Source of the DNA: Hadesarchaea archaeon
GTDB taxonomy: Archaea; Hadarchaeota; Hadarchaeia; Hadarchaeales; Hadarchaeaceae
Length of the DNA stretch: 6,148 nt
Direction of reading: 5' to 3'
Assembly (NCBI GenBank): GCA_012962055.1
Contig: DTYD01000106.1
Coordinates: 1-6,148, forward strand
Numbering within the stretch: position 1 is the first letter of the stretch; each line of letters begins with the position of its first letter. Below the pieces are notes generated by a model. The model saw nothing but the letters and a program-made list of their open reading frames with translations. It was not told where the DNA came from and did no database searches. Positions 1 to 3,793 of the stretch are shown here, piece after piece. Position numbers and translations under genes: made by a program.

Positions 1-77
1 CACTTGCGTTATCTCAAAGGGCTTGCCGTGCCTTGGAAAAACACTTAGCTTTTTGTCCCAAAGCCATGGGGCGGATA

Positions 78-86
78 CGATTTATA
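78..86 (+). promoter_or_regulatory. Putative TATA box of the LamG-pilin gene
   Basis: The sequence TTTATA at 81-86 lies about 33 bases before the ATG at 117, so transcription would begin near 108-112 and give a nearly leaderless mRNA. This spacing fits an archaeal TATA element and supports the start at 117 over the upstream in-frame TTG (33) or ATG (66). The rest of 1-116 shows no recognisable gene; a short open frame ending in TAG at 46-48 could be the tail of an upstream gene, but it is too short to judge. The call rests on motif and spacing only. Confidence 0.35.
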
Positions 87-116
87 GTTGCGCCCACAAA
101 AAGTAAAGATGAGAGC

Positions 117-1586
117 ATGAGGGGTCTTTATACGGACGAGGGGGGTATCTCACCGATCGTTGCAACGCTTTTACTCGTGAACATTTTTATAGGAATTTTC
201 GCAATTTACATGACTATAACTATCCCTGGCGAGTTTGCATCTAAGGAAAAGGAGCACATGTCAGAAGTGCGAGATAGCTTCCTCAAACTCCAAAGTGCTG
301 TGCAAGAGATGTCGGCCGGCGAGAGCAGAAACATCACCGTGCCCATGTCAGCAAATTTGGTCTCTGGGACTTTTCGTGGCCCTAATATTGGGGGCAGATT
401 AGCCGTCAGTGGAACTTCCATCATTTTAGAAGACACGATCGCGATGTGGTACTTCGACGAGGGCTCGGGCGACAATGTCTACGACGTGACAGCGAACAAC
501 AACGATGGCACCATTGTGGGAGCGGTCGATTGGGTTCCAGGTAGATATGATACGGGGCTCAAGTTCCAGAACACTGGGAGTCCCGAATACGTGAGTGTCC
601 CACCCAGCAGCAGCCTCGACTTCGTCTCAGGGGACTTCACCGTAGAGCTCTGGGTGAAGCCCAATATTGATTATGATGGAACTACTGGGGATGGGTGGCG
701 ATTTTTCGTACGTCAGGATAACCAAACGAATACCAATGAGTGGCGGTGGTATATCTGGGCGATAGGTTTCAATGGGTGGGACGACAAGGTCGAATTTGTG
801 CTGAAGAACACCGATGGCACCGAATTTAAAGCAGAGCCAAGTTCCACGACGACGCTCAGCGCGGGCACTTGGTACCACATCGCCGGGGTGAAGGAGGGCA
901 ACGATTTGAAGCTTTACATAAACGGGGTACTCCAGGGCACCGGGACCTTCTCTGGCTCTCATCCTTCTTCGGAGAACGTGTACATCTCTTGGGAGTACAA
1001 AGAAAATTTGATAGAGACGTTCGATGGAGTTATAGATGAGGTCCGGATAATGAATCGAGCCCTGACTGCCAGTGAGATGACCATGTATGGGAGTTCATAC
1101 TTCGAAATTCAAAACGCTTTCTATTCACCTCAAATTTACGTCTACGAGCATGGGGCTGTAATCTTGGTCCAACCCCCCAATAATAAAAGCCTGATGATAT
1201 CACCACCGACGATGATCGATGTCACTCCCTATGGGGTGGGTGATGACATTAGAGTTCGCCTTCAAACTATCCAACTCATGGGTTCCAGCGAAGTCACGAG
1301 CACGGGCACGGAAACACTTATGGTGTCAGTCGAGAACACATGGCAAACCTCAATGCCAAGCCAACCAAATATGGAAAGCGCCACGATCGTTATCTACTCA
1401 AATCATCGCGACGCGTGGAAGGATTACTTTGTGACCCTTGTTGGGCAGTTGCGCGATGATGGTATTTATGTGACAGCTGATTTTGAGAACTTGCAGCTCA
1501 TTATTCACGGCAAGAACACCGCGCCAGGCGTAAAGGACATCTATTTCCTCCGGGAGTTCAAGGAAGTCTCTGCCACGCTCTCCTGA
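117..1586 (+). CDS. Archaeal pilin-like surface protein with inserted LamG domain
   Basis: This 489-residue protein is probably exported and anchored or assembled at the cell surface. Residues 1-10 (MRGLYTDEGG) followed by ISPIVATLLL form a class III signal peptide, with cleavage expected after Gly10, and residues 11-37 are hydrophobic. A helical, charged stretch follows (about 40-68). Residues about 107-325 form a LamG/concanavalin A-like domain: it opens with WYFDEGSGD, has FTVELWVKP in the middle and WYHIAGVKEG, and ends with GVIDEVRIMNRALTASE. Residues about 326-489 are a beta-rich tail with YVYEHGAVILVQPP that resembles the body of archaeal pilin-like proteins of the DUF7289 type (from memory). 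LamG domains usually bind sugars or glycoproteins; the ligand here is unknown. I chose ATG 117 because upstream starts would put 28 extra residues before the signal peptide and because of the TATA spacing. A damaged partial copy of its 3' end lies at 2557-2703. Confidence 0.85.
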   Translation: MRGLYTDEGGISPIVATLLLVNIFIGIFAIYMTITIPGEFASKEKEHMSEVRDSFLKLQSAVQEMSAGESRNITVPMSANLVSGTFRGPNIGGRLAVSGTSIILEDTIAMWYFDEGSGDNVYDVTANNNDGTIVGAVDWVPGRYDTGLKFQNTGSPEYVSVPPSSSLDFVSGDFTVELWVKPNIDYDGTTGDGWRFFVRQDNQTNTNEWRWYIWAIGFNGWDDKVEFVLKNTDGTEFKAEPSSTTTLSAGTWYHIAGVKEGNDLKLYINGVLQGTGTFSGSHPSSENVYISWEYKENLIETFDGVIDEVRIMNRALTASEMTMYGSSYFEIQNAFYSPQIYVYEHGAVILVQPPNNKSLMISPPTMIDVTPYGVGDDIRVRLQTIQLMGSSEVTSTGTETLMVSVENTWQTSMPSQPNMESATIVIYSNHRDAWKDYFVTLVGQLRDDGIYVTADFENLQLIIHGKNTAPGVKDIYFLREFKEVSATLS

Positions 1587-1670
1587 GGATGGCAGTGTTT
1601 ATTCGATTTGTAAACGTGTCTCATTCTAAGGGATCTGCTTACCTCTGGGCCGTTTTGGGCAACTCAAGTG

Positions 1671-1719
1671 CTATTTCGCCAAGTATTTCTTGATTTGGTT
1701 ATCAAATTCGTCGAAATCC
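1671..1719 (-). other. Out-of-frame C-terminal tail of the HEPN gene
   Basis: Just beyond Leu124 of the HEPN protein, the frame shifted by +1 encodes DFDEFDNQIKKYLAK and then TAG at 1671-1673. This reads like the usual final helix of HepT-like proteins, which are commonly near 135-145 residues. The annotated frame instead runs into GFRRI and stops at 1702. Removing one G at 1718-1719 would join the two parts into a protein of about 139 residues. The sequence does not resemble a known recoding site, so a true mutation or a sequencing error is more likely. Confidence 0.65.
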
Positions 1720-2091
1720 AAGTTCTAGTGCCAAAAACTTGTACACCAACGAATCATCCTTTTTGCCGTACTTGTGAACCAAGATGTTTCTAAATCCTTT
1801 CATTTCTTTCAATTTCTTCCCGAGTTGGAGCGTGATGACCTTGCCCCCGACTAAAAGGTCGATGATATTTTCTTCACTTTCGGGCAGGCCAAGTTTTTGA
1901 GAGGAAACTATCATCGCAGCTACATCTATCAAGGAGTCGATCGCTAGTTCGACAGTTTTCTCACACCCCCTTTTCCTCACGAGATCCTTGGAGTACTCTT
2001 CTTCAGGAGGAATCATCTCTCTGAGTTCCTTGACATATTTTGACATCTCGTCCAGCTTGGCCAATATGCGCTTTCTCTCAGCTTCCTGCAC
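1702..2091 (-). CDS. hepT: HEPN-domain toxin (HepT-like), C-terminus frameshifted
   Basis: This is a small, mostly helical protein of 129 residues in the HEPN family, the toxin half of a HEPN/MNT toxin-antitoxin pair. Residues 101-108, RNILVHKY, match the catalytic R-x4-H-x-Y motif: Arg101 and His106 are the expected RNase residues, and Tyr108 corresponds to the tyrosine that MntA-type antitoxins modify with AMP in characterised pairs. The GTG start at 2091 has a strong Shine-Dalgarno sequence (GGAGGAGG) six bases upstream and overlaps the antitoxin end by 14 bases, which suggests one transcript and coupled translation. The last residues GFRRI are atypical; the normal C-terminal helix is encoded one frame over, down to 1671. 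The active site lies before the break, so the product could still be active, or the fold may be weakened. RNase activity is known of the family, not shown here. Confidence 0.85.
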   Translation of the reverse strand: MQEAERKRILAKLDEMSKYVKELREMIPPEEEYSKDLVRKRGCEKTVELAIDSLIDVAAMIVSSQKLGLPESEENIIDLLVGGKVITLQLGKKLKEMKGFRNILVHKYGKKDDSLVYKFLALELGFRRI

Positions 2092-2499
2092 TTACTTCCT
2101 CCTCCAAGCTAGAGTAGTAGAGCTTCAGATATTTTTCAAATCCTTCGTACGCCCGAATAGTTTCAAGACATACATCAAACAGAAAATCATAATCCTTGTA
2201 ATGGAGGAGCTTTCCGTTCTTCACTACCTCCCCCCTCATGTAAAGAGGAAGATCTTGGAAAATCTGAACATCAAATTTATCGCTCAACTCACCAGATGCT
2301 ATGGCCCTGAAATAAAACCTCTCTTCCCTAGTCCCATCGAAGTAAACAGCGAGATCTATGTCCGAAAGCTTGCTTCTCTCTTTTAGGGACGAGCCGTAAA
2401 GAGCTATAAATTGCACCCTCCCCCCTCATCCAAGTTTTTGATCTTTTCCACGGCTTCGACTACATTCCTTTCTACTTCATCTAACTTTACGATTTTCAT
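2078..2499 (-). CDS. mntA: MNT nucleotidyltransferase antitoxin (MntA-like), frame-interrupted
   Basis: This is the antitoxin half of the HEPN/MNT pair, with a minimal nucleotidyltransferase fold; characterised relatives AMPylate the toxin tyrosine. In the joined 140-residue reading, residues 29-37 (VQFIALYGS) lead into Gly36-Ser37, Asp47-x-Asp49 and a third carboxylate at Asp77 (DKFDVQIF), the three expected metal ligands. The spacing is GS-x9-DxD, one residue shorter than the common x10. The N-terminus (MKIVKLDEVERNVV...) starts at ATG 2499, with AGGTG 12 bases upstream, and is encoded in a different frame from the catalytic core. The frames meet in a G-rich run at 2416-2425. Read without a shift, translation from 2499 ends at 2404; the core frame alone is open only from 2425, with GTG at 2416 as its first start. 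The join depends on a -1 shift or an indel error. Confidence 0.75.
2098..2105 (-). promoter_or_regulatory. Ribosome binding site of the HEPN toxin gene
   Basis: On the minus strand GGAGGAGG stands six bases before the GTG at 2091. It lies inside the end of the antitoxin reading frame, which supports the GTG start and translational coupling of the toxin to the antitoxin. Confidence 0.7.
2419..2425 (-). other. In-phase G-GGG-GGA run at the antitoxin frame break
   Basis: On the minus strand the frame from ATG 2499 reads GAG GGG GGA across this site, so the heptamer G GGG GGA sits in the phase of an X XXX XXY slippery site. A -1 slip makes the next codon AGG at 2419 and continues RVQFIALYGSS straight into the catalytic core. 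A natural one-base loss from a seven-G run, or a homopolymer sequencing error, would look the same. Confidence 0.5.
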
Positions 2500-2507
2500 C
2501 CCGGTTT

Positions 2508-2516
2508 CCCCCACCT
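2508..2516 (-). promoter_or_regulatory. Ribosome binding site of the MNT antitoxin gene
   Basis: AGGTGGGGG on the minus strand lies eight bases before ATG 2499. Its AGGTG part matches the archaeal Shine-Dalgarno consensus GGAGGTGA. It marks 2499 as the true start, well upstream of the GTG at 2416. I see no convincing TATA element further upstream. Confidence 0.5.
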
Positions 2517-2556
2517 ACAGTATTTGGCGGCGTCAAAAAGCTTTTGCGCACAGTAG

Positions 2557-2703
2557 AAAGGTAGGCGTGACGACAATACGTCTTATGCGGCAGTCGATAT
2601 TCAGAATTTGCAGCTCACGATTCACGGCAAGCGCACCACATCGGGTGAAAATGACATTTATTTAATCAGGGAATTCAAAGACGTCTCTGTCGCGATCTCC
2701 TAA
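2557..2703 (+). pseudogene. 3' remnant of a second LamG-pilin-like gene
   Basis: The frame ending at TAA 2701-2703 encodes a tail clearly homologous to the end of the protein at 117-1586. Over the last 35 residues I count 21 identities, including NLQL, IHGK, DIY, REFK and a final Ser before the stop. Similarity continues upstream to an RDD triplet. In this frame a TAG at 2554-2556 closes the reading frame, and no pilin signal peptide or start codon with a ribosome site is nearby. It is therefore a 5'-truncated relic of a paralogue, not an expressed gene. It lies just upstream of the antitoxin gene (opposite strand) and converges on the pilin gene ending at 2740. Confidence 0.8.
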
Positions 2704-2739
2704 ATTACCAGATAAATCGTTGAGGCCTATTCACACTTT

Positions 2740-3717
2740 CTAGACCCATCTTACTTGATCTACGTAGAAGGTCTTATCTCCCCCCTCAATGGTGATCTTG
2801 AATGGACAGTAGACTTGGTCTAAGGTGCTGAAATCGCTTGCGGGGATTATTATCTCCTGCCAATTGTTAGTACCATCCCACCCATAGTCGCCAATCCGTT
2901 TGGATTGGGTGGTCCCCTTTGGTGCTTCTATCTCTACCTTCAAGTTCGCAGACGTTTTCACCCAGAACCTGAGTTGATTGTAACTCGAAAGGTCTATGGT
3001 GTGGTGGGTAGGGTAAATCAGGAACACACCCCAGCCTGCATAGTTGCGCCTCCCAGACCCGCTCGTGGTCTTAAAGCACTTTTTGCCTTCTGGAGGACTT
3101 TCAGCGGTATAATTTCCATCAAATGTTCCAGCCGGCAATCCCCGCCCGCTACAGTCCCAAGTCCAGACCTCAGAGTCTGGTGGAATTCCCGCATCGTCAT
3201 AGACAAGGTAGAAGGGCCCGCCCACTTGTGTGGTAACATCCGCAAGAACCGTGCCCGATGGATCGTGAACTATGAATATTTCAACTTCTTTGCCATTGTC
3301 GTAATAGGAATCGCCCCGTGTTGTTCTAAAATCCTGCCAGTTCAAGAGCAACCACGCGGTATCGTCGCCAAACTTGATCAGAGTGTCAGACGTGCTCGTT
3401 ATCGAGGTCGAACTCTCGTCACCATTGTTGTCTACTCCATTAATGGTCACCCTGATGTCTCTCGGCCTGAGAAAATCACCCCCTTGGTGGGTGAACGAAA
3501 CCCTCGTCACCTGATTAGTGGCATCCGCCCGAATCAACTCAGCCCTTATATCGCCCAACTCCACTTGGGGCGCCCTCCCTCCCGGCTGCATCTGCCCCAC
3601 GACGACAGCCACCATGCTAACAGCAGCTACCGTCAGCCCTATGAGCAAGAGCGTCGCGACCACGGGCGTTATCCCCCGCCCGCCCGTCTTCCATCCTCTA
3701 CGCGATATCCGCACCAC
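2740..3717 (-). CDS. Archaeal pilin-like protein with C-terminal carbohydrate-binding-like domain
   Basis: This 325-residue protein has a class III signal peptide: residues 1-15 are basic (SRRGWKTGGRG), cleavage is expected after Gly15, and ITPVVATLLLIGLTVAAVSMVAVVVG (16-41) is the pilin-type hydrophobic helix. Residues about 50-170 are a beta-rich archaeal pilin body with the hallmark FTHQGGDFL (75-83). Residues about 183-325 form a second beta domain whose parts YNQLRFWVK, NWQEIIIPASDF and FYVDQVRWV resemble galactose-binding-like/CBM11-type modules. The same pattern occurs inside the glycosidase encoded divergently at 3794. It likely binds a polysaccharide at the cell surface; the ligand is unknown. 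An in-frame TAA at 3721-3723 limits the start to GTG 3717 or GTG 3714. No ribosome site is visible, which fits leaderless translation from the promoter in the 31-bp repeats. Cys189, Cys214 and Cys304 lie in the binding domain. Confidence 0.85.
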   Translation of the reverse strand: MVRISRRGWKTGGRGITPVVATLLLIGLTVAAVSMVAVVVGQMQPGGRAPQVELGDIRAELIRADATNQVTRVSFTHQGGDFLRPRDIRVTINGVDNNGDESSTSITSTSDTLIKFGDDTAWLLLNWQDFRTTRGDSYYDNGKEVEIFIVHDPSGTVLADVTTQVGGPFYLVYDDAGIPPDSEVWTWDCSGRGLPAGTFDGNYTAESPPEGKKCFKTTSGSGRRNYAGWGVFLIYPTHHTIDLSSYNQLRFWVKTSANLKVEIEAPKGTTQSKRIGDYGWDGTNNWQEIIIPASDFSTLDQVYCPFKITIEGGDKTFYVDQVRWV

Positions 3718-3740
3718 CAGTTAATATTATAGAAACCGAA

Positions 3741-3757
3741 CATAAATAATAAATAGG
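3741..3757 (-). promoter_or_regulatory. Putative TATA region of the minus-strand pilin gene
   Basis: On the minus strand the first repeat reads CCTATTTATTATTTATG. Its centre is about 32 bases before GTG 3717, placing transcription start near 3720-3724 and giving a leaderless or almost leaderless mRNA. The second repeat carries the same element 31 bases further up and could act as an alternative. Confidence 0.4.
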
Positions 3758-3771
3758 TTATAGAAACCGAA

Positions 3772-3788
3772 CATAAATAATAAATAGG
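3772..3788 (+). promoter_or_regulatory. Putative TATA region of the pilin-glycosidase gene
   Basis: The second repeat copy has ATAAATAATAAATA at 3773-3786; transcription would start near 3803-3810, which favours ATG 3815. The same element in the first copy (3742-3755) would start transcription near 3772-3776, which favours ATG 3794. Which copy is used may therefore decide the start codon. Confidence 0.35.
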
Positions 3789-3793
3789 GGCAA

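Larger units (their letters stand above)
3727..3788. repeat. Perfect 31-bp tandem repeat, two copies, in a divergent promoter
   Basis: Two adjacent copies, 3727-3757 and 3758-3788, are identical over all 31 bases. Each has a TATAGAAACCGAAC half and an AT-rich half ATAAATAATAAATAGG. The duplication occupies almost the whole gap between the divergent pilin-like genes. The AT-rich half contains TATA-like sequence on both strands, so each copy could serve both genes. Confidence 0.95.

Noticed and set aside
33..116. TTG 33 or ATG 66 as start of the LamG-pilin gene
   Set aside because: They would add 17-28 residues of non-signal sequence before a normal class III signal peptide, and the likely TATA box at 81-86 lies downstream of both.
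627..962. Minus-strand open frame of 111 codons opposite the LamG domain
   Set aside because: The plus-strand LamG coding sequence is continuous and strongly supported; the antisense frame shows no motif.
1597..1615. Inverted repeat GTTTA...TAAAC after the LamG-pilin gene as a terminator
   Set aside because: The stem is only five A/T-rich pairs with a nine-base loop and no following T run, so it is likely chance.
1988..2386. Plus-strand open frame of 132 codons
   Set aside because: It is antisense to the HEPN and MNT genes, which carry clear catalytic motifs; the frame has no recognisable features.
2414..2416. GTG 2416 as the true start of the antitoxin
   Set aside because: It would remove the N-terminal helix of the fold, the G-rich run abuts the codon too closely to act as a ribosome site, and a good start with a Shine-Dalgarno sequence exists at 2499.
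2905..3732. Long plus-strand open frame of 275 codons
   Set aside because: It lies antisense to the well supported pilin gene at 2740-3717, shows no family-like motifs and is rich in Arg/Pro, as expected of a shadow frame.
3727..3788. A CRISPR array seed
   Set aside because: The two copies are directly adjacent with no spacer and lie in a promoter region with no cas genes in view.
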